64,000 nt of DNA from Planococcus plakortidis (GCF_001687605.2 NZ_CP016539.2:836501-900500); one strand, 5' to 3'. Numbered from the stretch's first letter, positions 43,724 to 53,534 are shown. A program made the numbers and translations. Notes: generated from the sequence alone by a model not told the origin.

Positions 43724-44545
43724 ATGGAGAAAGTAGAATTGAAAAATGTCATCAAGGATTGGCGTTTGCATGCCATTGCATTCATTTTGGTCGCCATTAC
43801 CGAAGCGATCGGCCAGTTCAGCATTGCGGTAGGGCCAGGGGTCATCCTATTATTGCCGATGCTATATGCGTTCTTTCTGGGGCTTGGCTTATATTTCACG
43901 CCGCTCATTTCGGAGAAAAACGCCAAAAATGCAGAACCGCTCATCATTTTGGGGGTGACTTTGCTCATTGCCAAAATCGGTGTCACGATCGGGCCGCAGA
44001 TTGAAGCGATCATTGCAGCAGGCCCTGCGCTCCTATTGCAGGAACTTGGCAATTTGGGGACGATTTTCCTGGCGCTGCCGCTGGCGGTGCTGCTTGGGTT
44101 CCGTCGTGAAAGCATCGGCATGACCCATTCGATTGCGCGTGAGCCGAACGTCGGGCTGATTGTCAATAAATTCGGTTTTTCCTCACCGGAAGGCCGGGGC
44201 GTCATGGCGGTCTATATTTTTGGCACCGTGTTCGGGGCCGTTTTTCTTGGGTTGATTTCGGGCTTGCTCGCGACCGCGACGCCGCTTCATCCACTGTCGT
44301 TCGCCATGGCATCCGGTGTCGGAAGCGGATCGATGATGGCTGCGGCGAGCGGGTCCTTGATCGGCGCATATCCCGAACTTGAAGAACAGATCGTCGCGTT
44401 TGCGGGTGCGAGTAATTTGCTGTCGCTATCCACCGGATTGTATTTCAGTATCTTCATCGGCTTGCCGCTGGCGGAAAAATTGTACAGCCTCATGATGAGA
44501 AGATCGGAACGGAAAGCTGCGAAAGGAGGCGGGCCGAATGCTTAA
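43724..44545 (+). CDS. DUF3100 family membrane protein
   Basis: A 273-residue polytopic membrane protein with seven or eight hydrophobic segments, matching DUF3100 (ILLLPMLYAFFLGLGLY, then ESIGMTHSIAREPN, then AMASGVGSGSMMAAASG). These are probable transporters of unknown substrate that often sit next to amidohydrolase genes; none is present here. The ATG at 43724 has GAGG upstream. The stop overlaps the start of the next membrane gene by 8 bases, so the two proteins are likely made in fixed ratio and may form one complex. Confidence 0.82.
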   Translation: MEKVELKNVIKDWRLHAIAFILVAITEAIGQFSIAVGPGVILLLPMLYAFFLGLGLYFTPLISEKNAKNAEPLIILGVTLLIAKIGVTIGPQIEAIIAAGPALLLQELGNLGTIFLALPLAVLLGFRRESIGMTHSIAREPNVGLIVNKFGFSSPEGRGVMAVYIFGTVFGAVFLGLISGLLATATPLHPLSFAMASGVGSGSMMAAASGSLIGAYPELEEQIVAFAGASNLLSLSTGLYFSIFIGLPLAEKLYSLMMRRSERKAAKGGGPNA

Positions 44546-44990
44546 AAGCGTAATCGAATGGACGTGGGTATTGGCCATATTCGGCGTCGCTGCCTTGATC
44601 GGCAACTGGTTCGGCATGGAAGTCTTGCCATGGGAGGCGATTCCGGGAATGCTCGTCCTGATTGCAGTGAGCCTTGTCGGTTTGATGCTGGAGAAGGCTT
44701 TGCCATTCAGCATGCCGGCAGTCGGCTATATCGGCATACTCGCCATCATCATTTCCTTGCCGTGGTTCCCGGGTTCGGATTATGTCGTTGCTTGGACAAG
44801 CCAGATCGGCATCTTGGCGCTTGCCACGCCGATCCTTGCCTATGCCGGCATCTCGGTCGGATCGAACTGGGCAGACTTCCGCAAGCTGGGTTTCCGGAGC
44901 TTTTTGGTCGCCATCGCGGTCTTTCTCGGGACATTTATCGGGTCAGCTCTGATCGCTGAAGTGATCTTGCGCTGGCAAGGCATTATATAA
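44538..44990 (+). CDS. Partner membrane protein of DUF3100
   Basis: A 150-residue protein with four hydrophobic segments, starting inside the end of the DUF3100 gene after GGAGG. The translational overlap and shared topology indicate a two-component membrane system. I do not recognise a separate domain name. The last span ends in a short tail. A transport role is inferred from the pair. Confidence 0.7.
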   Translation: MLKSVIEWTWVLAIFGVAALIGNWFGMEVLPWEAIPGMLVLIAVSLVGLMLEKALPFSMPAVGYIGILAIIISLPWFPGSDYVVAWTSQIGILALATPILAYAGISVGSNWADFRKLGFRSFLVAIAVFLGTFIGSALIAEVILRWQGII

Positions 44991-44997
44991 AGAGAGA

Positions 44998-45035
44998 AAT
45001 CCCCCGCCACCCATTCCGGTGCGGGGGATTTCCCG
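44998..45035 (+). terminator. Terminator of the DUF3100 operon
   Basis: AAATCCCCCGC and its complement form the stem across a 13-base loop; the T run is short. Confidence 0.7.
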
Positions 45036-45054
45036 ATGATCGGCAAAAGAAATG

Positions 45055-45083
45055 GCCCGGTGCAGTCGCCTGCATCGGGCCTT
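45055..45083. repeat. GC-rich hairpin, second terminator or leader element
   Basis: GGCCCGGTGCAG pairs with CTGCATCGGGCC. It lies 23 bases after the operon terminator and 160 bases before the glycerate kinase gene. There is no T run. Confidence 0.45.
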
Positions 45084-45244
45084 CAAAAAATTTGGGGGGT
45101 GAAGGGGAAGCTCACTATACGCTTCTGTTTAGTAGTTACCACATGTCGCTCAAGGCTAAACATCTTGCCGCAACTTTTTGAAACTTGTACATTCTATATA
45201 TACTTAGTTTCTAAACGATTGCATTTTTATTGAGGGGGAATTGG

Positions 45245-46390
45245 ATGAAAATCATCGTAGCGCCGGATTCTTTTAAAGGCAGCATTTCCGCTAGGGAAGC
45301 TGCCCGCGCAATGGCAGAAGGGATACTGGATGCCGCTCCAGGTAGCGAGGTCATTCAATTGCCGTCCGCTGACGGCGGTGAGGGCACGATGGCGATTCTG
45401 GTCGCAGCGACAAACGGCCACATTGTCACAAAACAGGTCGCGGGCCCATTCGGAAAGCCGGTCGCTGCCAGTTTCGGAGTGCTTGGAAACGGCAAGACGT
45501 GCGTGATTGAAATCGCAGAGGCTTCGGGATTGACTTTGCTGTCAGAAGCAGAGCGCAATCCGGAGCGGGCATCGACGGAAGGAACAGGGGAATTGATCCG
45601 CCACGCGCTCGACGCCGGGTATCGGGAATTCATCATCGGGCTAGGGGGCAGCGCGACGAATGACGGGGGCACAGGCTTGCTCCGCGCGCTCGGCATGCGG
45701 TTTCTCGATGCTGCAGGTGAGATGCTGCCGCCGGGGGCTGCGGCGTTGGATGAACTGTGCGCGATAGATACAGACTCTTTTGACCCGCGCATCCAGGCTT
45801 GCCGCTTTGTCATCGCCAGCGATGTCGACAATCCGCTGGTCGGCCCAAAAGGCGCTTCGCATGTATTCGGGCCGCAAAAAGGCGCCACCGATGAAATGGC
45901 GGAGGCGCTGGATCGGAAGTTAAGCCATTACGCCGATATTGTCGAGAAAGAGACGGGAGTGTCTTTGCGCGATTTTCCGGGTGCGGGGGCAGCTGGGGGC
46001 GCTGGCGGCGCGTTATTAGCTTTTTTCCCGGCTGTCATGAAGCGAGGCATTGACGTGGTTCTTAAAGCTTCTGGATTTTCGGAAAGCGTGGCGTCGAGTG
46101 ATTTGATTTTCACGGGTGAAGGAAAATCAGACCGACAGACTTTATCCGGAAAAGCGGCTTTCGGCATCGCACAAGCGGCCGCCGATCACGGCAAGCCGGT
46201 CATCTTATTGTCGGGCACGATCGACCCGGAGTGCCGCGGGGACTTGGAGCGCTTTTTCAATGAAGTGCATGCAGTCGCAGGAGGGGAGATTACGGTCAAA
46301 CAATCGATGGACAATGCGTATGCCCATTTGCGCGAACGGGCAAAAGAGGTCTTTACCGCTTATGTGCACCATCATCCACAGCGGAGTTAA
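45245..46390 (+). CDS. glxK: Glycerate kinase
   Basis: A 381-residue enzyme of the GckA/GlxK family that phosphorylates glycerate with ATP, usually giving 2-phosphoglycerate in this branch. The opening MKIIVAPDSFKGS is the family signature, followed by PSADGGEGT, IGLGGSATNDGGTG and FTGEGKSDRQT. The ATG at 45245 has GAGGGGG upstream. The usual partners of glyoxylate or glucarate breakdown are not adjacent, so its pathway here is open. GlxK is YxaA in B. subtilis. Confidence 0.92.
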   Translation: MKIIVAPDSFKGSISAREAARAMAEGILDAAPGSEVIQLPSADGGEGTMAILVAATNGHIVTKQVAGPFGKPVAASFGVLGNGKTCVIEIAEASGLTLLSEAERNPERASTEGTGELIRHALDAGYREFIIGLGGSATNDGGTGLLRALGMRFLDAAGEMLPPGAAALDELCAIDTDSFDPRIQACRFVIASDVDNPLVGPKGASHVFGPQKGATDEMAEALDRKLSHYADIVEKETGVSLRDFPGAGAAGGAGGALLAFFPAVMKRGIDVVLKASGFSESVASSDLIFTGEGKSDRQTLSGKAAFGIAQAAADHGKPVILLSGTIDPECRGDLERFFNEVHAVAGGEITVKQSMDNAYAHLRERAKEVFTAYVHHHPQRS

Positions 46391-46510
46391 ACGCCACAGG
46401 CAAATTTCATTCGGAACAGGTGTAGCGACACGCGAAAAAGGGTAGACATCATTAACTGCCAAAATGCTGGCCACACACTGAAACGAAATGAAAATAAGGG
46501 GGAATTGCCC

Positions 46511-46870
46511 GTGGTGACGCCAATTACCAGAAGCAAGCTTCGAAAAGAGGCCGGCATCTTATATTCGGACATGATGGCTTTTTACAAGCGTTTTTCCAAG
46601 TGCCATGAATCAGGGAAATCGGATTTGCGGCGCATGAAATTGAATTTAGATAGGCTGGATCCAACTTCAACCGGAGAACGGGTCGAAGCGATCCGCTTCC
46701 TGGAATTCTTTCTGGCAACCCATCTCGGGCAAATCGATTCCGCACATGAACAAGAGCGCATCCGGTTGCTCGGCCGTGCGAAAGAGTATGCGATCCGCGA
46801 TTCCAGAAAACGGCGGGCGCTGAGGAAATGGCGACGCGAAGTGGAAGAAAGCAGCGAACAGGCTGTTTAA
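46511..46870 (+). CDS. Unrecognised basic protein, 119 aa
   Basis: A soluble, strongly charged and helical protein. The start is taken at GTG 46511 with AGGGGG 8-9 bases upstream; GTG 46514 and TTG 46505 are alternatives. No domain is recognised. The C-terminal third is rich in R, K and E (SRKRRALRKWRREVEESS). A terminator follows directly. Confidence 0.55.
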   Translation: MVTPITRSKLRKEAGILYSDMMAFYKRFSKCHESGKSDLRRMKLNLDRLDPTSTGERVEAIRFLEFFLATHLGQIDSAHEQERIRLLGRAKEYAIRDSRKRRALRKWRREVEESSEQAV

Positions 46871-46871
46871 G

Positions 46872-46901
46872 AAAAGGGAGCCATGGGAGGCTCTTTTTTT
46901 C
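46872..46901 (+). terminator. Terminator of gene 46511-46870
   Basis: GAGCC/GGCTC stem with a T7 run. Confidence 0.65.
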
Positions 46902-46982
46902 TTGCCTGAAATTCCATCCTCCAATGCAAAAGGAAACGAGCTATAATGAAGCTGTTGTATAACTTTGAATGGAGGCCGAACG

Positions 46983-48281
46983 ATGGCTAATGAAAGAACG
47001 CAAGCAGGCGGCGAAACGCTTGAAAGCTATATCGAGTCGCCGGAGAAATTGCAGGGCTTGTATAAGCGCACTTTATGGATTGTCATGCTATCGCAAATTT
47101 TCGGGGGAGCGGGCCTGGCTGCAGGAATTACGGTCGGCGCTTTGCTCGCGCGGGATATGCTCGGCACAGAAAGCTACGCGGGGCTCCCGGTTTTCCTCTT
47201 TACGCTCGGATCTGCAGGGGCTGCGCTCATCGTCGGGCGCCTGTCGCAGCGCTTTGGGCGCAGGACAGGATTGGCTGCCGGTTTTCTAGCGGGAGGCGCC
47301 GGTTCGATTGGCGTCGTGTTTGCCGCGATCTCGGGCAATGTCTGGCTGTTGTTCCTGTCGCTTGTCATTTATGGTGCGGGAACGGCGACGAATCTACAAG
47401 CGCGTTATGCTGGAACGGACCTGGCAAGCGCAAAGCAACGCGGCACGGCCGTCAGCGTAGCGCTGGTGGCCACGACGTTCGGGGCATTTGCCGGGCCGAA
47501 TCTCGTCGGTGTCATGGGAAGTTTCGCTGAATCGATCGGAGTGCCTGCGCTTGCCGGCCCCTTCATTTTAGCGGGAGCTGCTTACATACTTGCGGGCATC
47601 GTGTTATTTGTGCTATTGCGCCCGGATCCGCTCATGGTGTCGCGATTTATCAGCGACCAGCAAAAACGGGATCAAGCCGCATCCGGAGAAGAGCGGATGG
47701 CGGGCCCTGCGGTCAATAGCCGCGGTGTCTTCCTCGGGGCTACGGTGATGATCATCACCCAAATCGTCATGGTCGCGATCATGACGATGACGCCGGTGCA
47801 TATGGGCCATCATGGCCATAGCCTCAATGCAATCGGCATGGTGATCGGCATCCATGTCGCAGCGATGTATCTCCCTTCGCTGGTCACGGGTGTGCTGGTC
47901 GATAAAGCGGGGCGCGTGGCGATAGTCGTCGCGGCAGGGTTGACCTTGCTGTCAGCGGGGCTTGTCGCAGCGTTCGCTCCAGGGGATTCACTATTTGTGC
48001 TGATCCTCGCACTGGCGTTGCTTGGGCTCGGCTGGAACTTCGGCTTGATCAGCGGCACGACATTGATCGTCGACTCGACGAAACCGAAAGCGCGTGCGAA
48101 AACGCAAGGGACAGTCGATGTATTGATCGCCCTTGCCGGAGCGACTGGCGGCGGGATGTCGGGAATGGTCGTAGCCGGCACCAGTTTTGCGGTGCTGTCA
48201 CTTGCCGGCGGGATCCTGTCGTTGTTGTTGGTCCCGGTCGTCATTTGGTTTTGGCGCAATCAAGAAACCAGTATTTCATAA
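46983..48281 (+). CDS. MFS transporter
   Basis: A 432-residue major facilitator with 12 predicted segments. The motif-A-like loop reads GRLSQRFGRRTGL between segments 2 and 3, and VLVDKAGRVAIV appears in the second half. GHHGHS, a histidine-rich external loop, occurs before the second half. The group resembles drug/multisubstrate efflux transporters of Actinobacteria and Bacillales, and the substrate is unknown. GGAGG lies 7 bases before the ATG, with TATAAT at about 46941 as a possible -10. Confidence 0.88.
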   Translation: MANERTQAGGETLESYIESPEKLQGLYKRTLWIVMLSQIFGGAGLAAGITVGALLARDMLGTESYAGLPVFLFTLGSAGAALIVGRLSQRFGRRTGLAAGFLAGGAGSIGVVFAAISGNVWLLFLSLVIYGAGTATNLQARYAGTDLASAKQRGTAVSVALVATTFGAFAGPNLVGVMGSFAESIGVPALAGPFILAGAAYILAGIVLFVLLRPDPLMVSRFISDQQKRDQAASGEERMAGPAVNSRGVFLGATVMIITQIVMVAIMTMTPVHMGHHGHSLNAIGMVIGIHVAAMYLPSLVTGVLVDKAGRVAIVVAAGLTLLSAGLVAAFAPGDSLFVLILALALLGLGWNFGLISGTTLIVDSTKPKARAKTQGTVDVLIALAGATGGGMSGMVVAGTSFAVLSLAGGILSLLLVPVVIWFWRNQETSIS

Positions 48282-48284
48282 GGG

Positions 48285-48314
48285 GCGGAGGCTTAAATGC
48301 CTCCGCTTTTTTCA
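48285..48314 (+). terminator. Terminator of the MFS gene
   Basis: GCGGAGGC, loop TTAAAT, GCCTCCGC, then T6. Confidence 0.82.
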
Positions 48315-48404
48315 TTCTCATGGAATTTTAATGTTCTCCTCAGCAGGCACTCAGTCCGCACGGATATGCTAGAACTATCATAAAACGAGAAAGGGTGTTT
48401 GAAG

Positions 48405-49250
48405 ATGAAGAAGATGACAGCAGGAATGGCTGCAGTGATATTACTGGCAGGTTGCGGAACAGGACAAGAGACGAGCGAAACGGCCACAGCAGATGCTGGG
48501 AATGCGGAGCAGCAGAAAGCGGATACAGCGAATGGAAACGGCAACGCAACAGAGGGTGAGTTAGCAGCGGACAGCGCAGAAACTGCAATGCAAGACGAGG
48601 GAGCGCCTTCAGCAGCAAACGGCGAGATCCGCGAATTCGACTTGGAGCTGGAGTTCACCGATGGCCGTGAATGGGATTTTGACTATAACCGCAACAAAGC
48701 GTTGATTGAACGCGATTCAGGAGACCGGTTATCCGGCCAGGATGCTCAAGATGAATTTGGCCGGCTTTTCAAGTCTGTCCAGTTTTCAACGTCAAGCCCA
48801 CTTGAAGACATCAAACGTGAAGTGTTGGAAGCAGTCAATGCGGAACAGCCGGATGTCCGGGATTTTGAACTGGATGTGAAATTCGATTCGGGCGAAGAAA
48901 TGGAAATCGATCACGATGTGCGAAATGGGGTAAATTCCGGGGAAGTCGGTGAATTCTCTCTCGAACTGCAATTTACAGATGGCGGTGAAGCGAGCTATGA
49001 ATTCGAAAGCGATGGACGGGAAGCGGAAATCGAGCGCCGGGACGGATCGGAAATCGAAGGGGCAAATGCAATGAAAGAGATGGAACAGTTGATCGGCCAA
49101 GTCACGATCACGATGGGCCGTTCCATCGACGACATGAAAACCGAAGTTCTCCAGGCATTGTCGATCGATGCTGCTGAAGTAAGGGATCTCGAACTCGAAA
49201 TTGATTACAGGGGCGGCGAAGAAATCAAGTTCTCCCATGACGCGGAATAG
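48405..49250 (+). CDS. YusW-type lipoprotein
   Basis: A 281-residue predicted lipoprotein with lipobox LAGC, then a long linker rich in A, E, T and G, then tandem YusW-like domains. The two copies both carry E-F-x-L-E-L-x-F-T-D-G-x-E and an LEDIK/IDDMK-type helix, so they arose by duplication; a third partial copy (DFELDVKF) lies between. YusW domains have no known role. The ATG at 48405 has AAAGGG upstream. The protein is highly acidic, as expected outside the cell in a salt-adapted organism. Confidence 0.78.
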   Translation: MKKMTAGMAAVILLAGCGTGQETSETATADAGNAEQQKADTANGNGNATEGELAADSAETAMQDEGAPSAANGEIREFDLELEFTDGREWDFDYNRNKALIERDSGDRLSGQDAQDEFGRLFKSVQFSTSSPLEDIKREVLEAVNAEQPDVRDFELDVKFDSGEEMEIDHDVRNGVNSGEVGEFSLELQFTDGGEASYEFESDGREAEIERRDGSEIEGANAMKEMEQLIGQVTITMGRSIDDMKTEVLQALSIDAAEVRDLELEIDYRGGEEIKFSHDAE

Positions 49251-49256
49251 AAACCA

Positions 49257-49284
49257 TGAGCCTTCTTCTGAAGGCTCTTTCTTT
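49257..49284 (+). terminator. Terminator of the YusW lipoprotein gene
   Basis: GAGCCTT, loop CTTCTG, AAGGCTC and a T-rich tail. Confidence 0.7.
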
Positions 49285-49386
49285 ATGATTTAAATAAGAA
49301 GTGCAGTAAAATCAAGAAAACGACCGTTTAACTTTCGGTAAAGCCTATGCTTTCATTTACACGGTAAAACAAAGGAGGCGGCCTTG

Positions 49387-50934
49387 ATGGGGATGTTTAT
49401 GGCGATTTTAGGCGGGATCGGATTATTTGTGCTGGGGATGCAAATGATGACAGGTGCCTTGAAAGAGCTGGCTGGCGGATTCATCAAAGAATGGATGAAT
49501 CGCTTTGCGGGCGGCACCGGACGCGCTATTTTTTCAGGCGCTTTCATCACGGCCGTCATCCAATCGTCCACCGCCGTCACGCTTTTGACCATCGGTTTCG
49601 TCAGTGCCGGCCTGCTCAGCTTCGCGCAATCGGTCGGCATCATCATGGGGGCGAATATCGGAAGCACAAGTACTGGTTGGCTGGTTTCGCTGCTCGGCTT
49701 CAAGGTGGACCTGCAAGGCTGGGCGCTCCCGATTGTCGGATTCGGGGTGTTATTGAAAACCTTCCTGGCCGAGCGAAACGCGACTTATGGTTCGGTTATC
49801 GCAGGATTCGGGTTGTTGTTTCTTGGCATCGGTGTCTTGCAGGAAGGGATGGTGGAGTTGCAGCAGGCTGTGTCGTTTGCCGGGCTGACGAATATTTTCC
49901 TGCTCGTGTTGATCGGTACCGTGATGACCATCATCATGCAATCTTCGAGTGCTGCTGTCGCGACTACACTGACGGCTTTGTTTTCAGGGGTCATTGAATT
50001 CGAACAGGCAGCGTATCTCGTCATCGGCCAGAATATCGGCACGACGCTCACTGCCATCCTTGCCGCGATCGGCGCGGGGACAGCGGCGAAGCGTGCGGGT
50101 TTGACGCATGTGCTGTTCAATATCGGGACCGCCATATTGGCGCTGATCTTAACGCCTCAATTATTGCATGCGACCGCCGCGATCACCGAATTCCTGCTTG
50201 ATGAATTCGATGCTGCATTCGGCATCGCCATTTACCATACTTAGTTCAATGTGCTCGGTGTTTTGGTCTTTGCGGTGCTGCTTCGCCCGTTTATCCGTTT
50301 TATCGAAAAAATAGTTCCCGAAAAAGGCAATCCGTTCGTCCGGCATCTTAGCCCACAAGTTGCCAAGCTTCCGGAAGTTGCGCTCGAAGCCGTACACCAG
50401 GCGATTCAATTGGTGTTATCGGAATTGATGCAGCTCATGCGGATGGTATTGCAGGACGGGACGGTGGACCGGCGCAAAGTGGATACCTTGCACGGGGCAG
50501 CGATGGAAATTCGCACGTTCCTCGACCAAATCCAATCCATGCCCCAGGAAGCTTTCCAGCGTCATGTGCAGATCCTGCACACACTCGACCATGTCGACCG
50601 CCTGCTGCAGGTAATCGAAGAACCGATCGGGCGGGAAGCTTACCAGGTCCATCCAGGATTTACCGGCAGATGGCTGCCGCTGCTCGATAAAGCGCAGGCG
50701 GAAATGGCCGAAGACGAACAATTGCCCGAACTTGCCCAGGAGTTCGGTGCCGCTTCCGGTGAAATGGCCGCCGAGCGGAAAGCGCGGCGCAATGAATATT
50801 ATGTCCGTGCTGCCAAAAATGAAGCAGAGCTTGCAACGGTCCTGAAAAAAGTCGATGCTTTATTGTGGTTCGACCGCCTCATCTATCATGCTTGGCGCGC
50901 CGTTGCCCGGCTCGAAAAAGCCCAACGCACATGA
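49387..50934 (+). pseudogene. Na/Pi cotransporter with PhoU domain, internal amber stop
   Basis: A 516-codon gene of the NptA/YjbB type, which imports phosphate with sodium. The membrane half has GAFITAVIQSSTAVTLL and IMQSSSAAVATTLTAL, the paired QSSxA repeats of the family; the second half (residues 300-500) is a PhoU-like helical domain. Codon 286 is TAG at 50242-50244 (HT-stop-FNVLG). Relatives read HTLFNVLG, so one change TTG to TAG explains it. The frame is otherwise intact to 50934. Loss of function, readthrough or a sequence error are all possible. AAGGAGG precedes ATG 49387. Confidence 0.85.
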
Positions 50935-50973
50935 CGAAACCCCTCACCAATTCTTTGGTGAGGGGTTTCGTCC
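50935..50973. terminator. Bidirectional terminator
   Basis: CGAAACCCCTCACCAA and its complement across TTCT; between the Na/Pi gene and the ABC transporter operon. Confidence 0.85.
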
Positions 50974-50983
50974 GTACATTCAT

Positions 50984-51976
50984 CTAGTTCAAAAATTGCG
51001 TATCGGTCAATTCGCTGAAGTCGGGTTTTTCTTTCAGGAATTTCAAGTCGAATGACGAATCGCCGAAGGCCTGGATTTCCTCGCCGTCGATGTCCGTGCT
51101 GAAGAACATATTGTCCCAAGCACCGTCGATCACAGATTTTTCAAGCTCCTGTCCGGTAATGTCGTCGATGGTGGAAATGACGATTTCCTTGGATTCTTCA
51201 GGATTTTCTTCAATAAAGGCAGTAGCTTCTTCGTGTGCATCGACAATGGCCTGGACAGTTTCAGGATCTGACTCGATCAATTCGCTGGAAGTCACGAGGA
51301 CAGATGCCGGAAGTGAAGTGCCGAAGGAAATCTCATCCGGTTCGATGATCACTTTGGCGCCGGTATTTTGCGCAAGGACGGATGCCCAAGGTTCAGGGGC
51401 GACCGCAACGTCGATCTTGCCGGTTTCGAACATGGCCTCGTATTGTGCCGGCTTGCCGGTCTGGTGGATCATTTCCCCACCGATGCGGTTGGAAGTGATG
51501 CCGTTTTCTTTCATATACGTTTCGAACTGGACATCATGTGTGCAGCCGACACGCGGTGTGATGAACGTGCTGCCGGGGATGTCCTCGATAGATTCGATGC
51601 CGCTGCCGTCACGCGCCATGACGACCGTTCCGCCGCTTGCGCCGCCGGCAATCATGCGTACATCCGCGCCATTCGTGTAGTTGTTCATTGCAGGCCCGGG
51701 ACCGACTAGCCCGCCGTCGATATCGCCGGTTTTCAGGGCCGTCATGAAGTCGGAGCCGTCAGCGAATGTGACGTATTCGACATTGGTGCCTTCAGGCAAA
51801 TTACTTTCATAGAATTGCTGGTCTTTTGCGACCATTGCCGTGGCGTGGTCAAGGTTCGGGAAATAGCCGAGTACGATGGTTTCTTCGGAATCGCCTGTTG
51901 CGGCACCTGATGCTCCGCAAGCTGACAGGATGCCTGCAGCCGCAAGTGTCGTTAATAAAATCCCAGATTTTTTCAT
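50984..51976 (-). CDS. ABC transporter substrate-binding lipoprotein
   Basis: A 330-residue lipoprotein (lipobox LSAC) of the SsuA/TauA/NMT1 family. Family-like stretches are VLGYFPNLDHATAM at the start of the mature protein, GPGPAMNNY and APEPWASVL. It would bind a sulfonate, nitrate, taurine or similar organic ligand; the binding site does not settle which. It is the last gene of the operon ATPase, permease, binding protein, with cysK nearby downstream of the ATPase promoter region, which makes sulfonate import attractive but unproven. Confidence 0.87.
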   Translation of the reverse strand: MKKSGILLTTLAAAGILSACGASGAATGDSEETIVLGYFPNLDHATAMVAKDQQFYESNLPEGTNVEYVTFADGSDFMTALKTGDIDGGLVGPGPAMNNYTNGADVRMIAGGASGGTVVMARDGSGIESIEDIPGSTFITPRVGCTHDVQFETYMKENGITSNRIGGEMIHQTGKPAQYEAMFETGKIDVAVAPEPWASVLAQNTGAKVIIEPDEISFGTSLPASVLVTSSELIESDPETVQAIVDAHEEATAFIEENPEESKEIVISTIDDITGQELEKSVIDGAWDNMFFSTDIDGEEIQAFGDSSFDLKFLKEKPDFSELTDTQFLN

Positions 51977-52006
51977 ATAATAACTCCTCCTCGAATGGTT
52001 TTTGTT

Positions 52007-52762
52007 TTAGGATTCCAGTCCCCAGCGTTTCAGGACGTTTTTTTCGATGCGTTGGAAAATCAATTGGTCGACCACTGCGCCGACAACACCGATGATGATC
52101 ATGACGCCGATGACGAGTGCCATATTGCCGAAATCGGAAGCGTAGCGCAATGTGTAGCCAAGCCCAGGCCCGGCACTGAGAAGCTCTCCGGCCATCAGCG
52201 CGCGCCAGGCGAATGCCCAAGCTAGCCGTGCGCCAGTTACCAGGTAAGGCACTGATGCAGGGATGATGACTTTCCAGAACAGGTCGATGCCATTCGATCC
52301 CATCGTGCGGGCGGCCTTGATGTAGAGCGGATTGACATTTTTGATCCCTGTTCGGACATTGAGCGTCATGACGAATGTGCCGCCGAGGATGACGACGAAT
52401 ATGATGGCGCCTTCGCCGAGGCCAAACCACATCATCGCAAGCGGTAGCCAGATGATGCTCGGAACGCTTTGCAAGGCGAGCACCATTGAGCCAATCGTGT
52501 CATCGGCTGTTTTCGAACGTGCCAGCAGAATGCCAAGTGCCGTGCCGATCAATAAGGAAACGGCAAGTCCGATCAAGAGCCGGCGGAAACTCGCGACCAA
52601 ATCATAAACCAGTGTCAGGTCGGCGAACCCAGCGACCAGCGCATCCCATACGCTGAACGGGGAAGGCAGGATTGTTTCATGCCATAATTCGAAATGGGAA
52701 CCGAGGCCCCAGAATAGGATCAGTCCAGTGAAAAACAAGAGGCGCTTAACTGCGGGCTTCAT
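52007..52762 (-). CDS. ABC transporter permease, SsuC/TauC-like
   Basis: A 251-residue permease with six hydrophobic segments and the EAA-type loop (YIKAARTMGSNGIDLFWKVIIPASVPYLV, split across the region near residues 145-175) that contacts the ATPase. The ATG at 52762 has GAGGAG 7 bases upstream and lies inside the end of the ATPase gene, overlapping it by 17 bases. Second gene of the operon. Confidence 0.88.
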   Translation of the reverse strand: MKPAVKRLLFFTGLILFWGLGSHFELWHETILPSPFSVWDALVAGFADLTLVYDLVASFRRLLIGLAVSLLIGTALGILLARSKTADDTIGSMVLALQSVPSIIWLPLAMMWFGLGEGAIIFVVILGGTFVMTLNVRTGIKNVNPLYIKAARTMGSNGIDLFWKVIIPASVPYLVTGARLAWAFAWRALMAGELLSAGPGLGYTLRYASDFGNMALVIGVMIIIGVVGAVVDQLIFQRIEKNVLKRWGLES

Positions 52763-53534
52763 AGGCAAGCTCCTCGTTTATGACTTTGTCGATTTCGCCT
52801 TTCAACAGCCCCATGATACGTTCTTCGAGTGCAGCGACTTGCTGCTTGTGTTCATCGCGGGGGCGCGGAATATCGACGTCGATGTCGGCGATGACGGTAC
52901 CGGGCCGCGTGCCCATGACCACGATGCGGTCCGATAGCTTGATCGATTCTGAAATGCTGTGCGTGACGAAGACGATCGTTTTTTGTGTATCGATCCAAAT
53001 TTTCTCCAGCTGCCCGTGCAGCCGGCTGCGTGTCTGTTCATCGAGCGCGCCGAACGGTTCATCCATCAAGAGCACGGCCGGGTCCATCGCCAGCGAACGC
53101 GCAATCGAGACGCGCTGCTGCATGCCGCCAGACAGTTCATGCGGATAATGGCCAGCGTAATTGCTGAGCTGGACCATCTGGAGGAAATGGCGTGCGCGTT
53201 CTGAAGCTTGCTTTTTGTCCATGTCCTTGCGAAGCGGGAAAACGACATTCTCCGTAACGGTCATCCAGGGGAATAGGGCCGCTTCCTGAAAGACCATGCC
53301 GCGGTCTTTACCGGGCTTTTGGACGTTCTTTCCATCGACAGTGATCCCGCCGGACGAAGCGGACGTGAGACCGGCAATCATCGACAATAAAGTCGACTTG
53401 CCGCACCCCGAAGGGCCGAGAATCGAGACGAATTGGCCTTTCGGGATTTCAAGGTTTATATCTTTCAAGACGGTATTGGCATTGCCGTCTTTATCGCTGT
53501 AAATTTTGTTGATGTGCTGAATTTCAATAAACAA
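52746..53534 (-). CDS. ABC transporter ATPase, SsuB/TauB-like
   Basis: A 262-residue ATPase with Walker A GPSGCGKST (40-48), Q-loop MVFQEAALFPWM, signature LSGGMQQR, and Walker B LLMDEPFGALDE. It powers uptake through the permease that overlaps it. The start is TTG 53534 with a weak GGTGA site, so translation may be low. It is the first gene of the operon, behind the promoter at 53587-53614. Confidence 0.9.
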   Translation of the reverse strand: MFIEIQHINKIYSDKDGNANTVLKDINLEIPKGQFVSILGPSGCGKSTLLSMIAGLTSASSGGITVDGKNVQKPGKDRGMVFQEAALFPWMTVTENVVFPLRKDMDKKQASERARHFLQMVQLSNYAGHYPHELSGGMQQRVSIARSLAMDPAVLLMDEPFGALDEQTRSRLHGQLEKIWIDTQKTIVFVTHSISESIKLSDRIVVMGTRPGTVIADIDVDIPRPRDEHKQQVAALEERIMGLLKGEIDKVINEELAYEARS

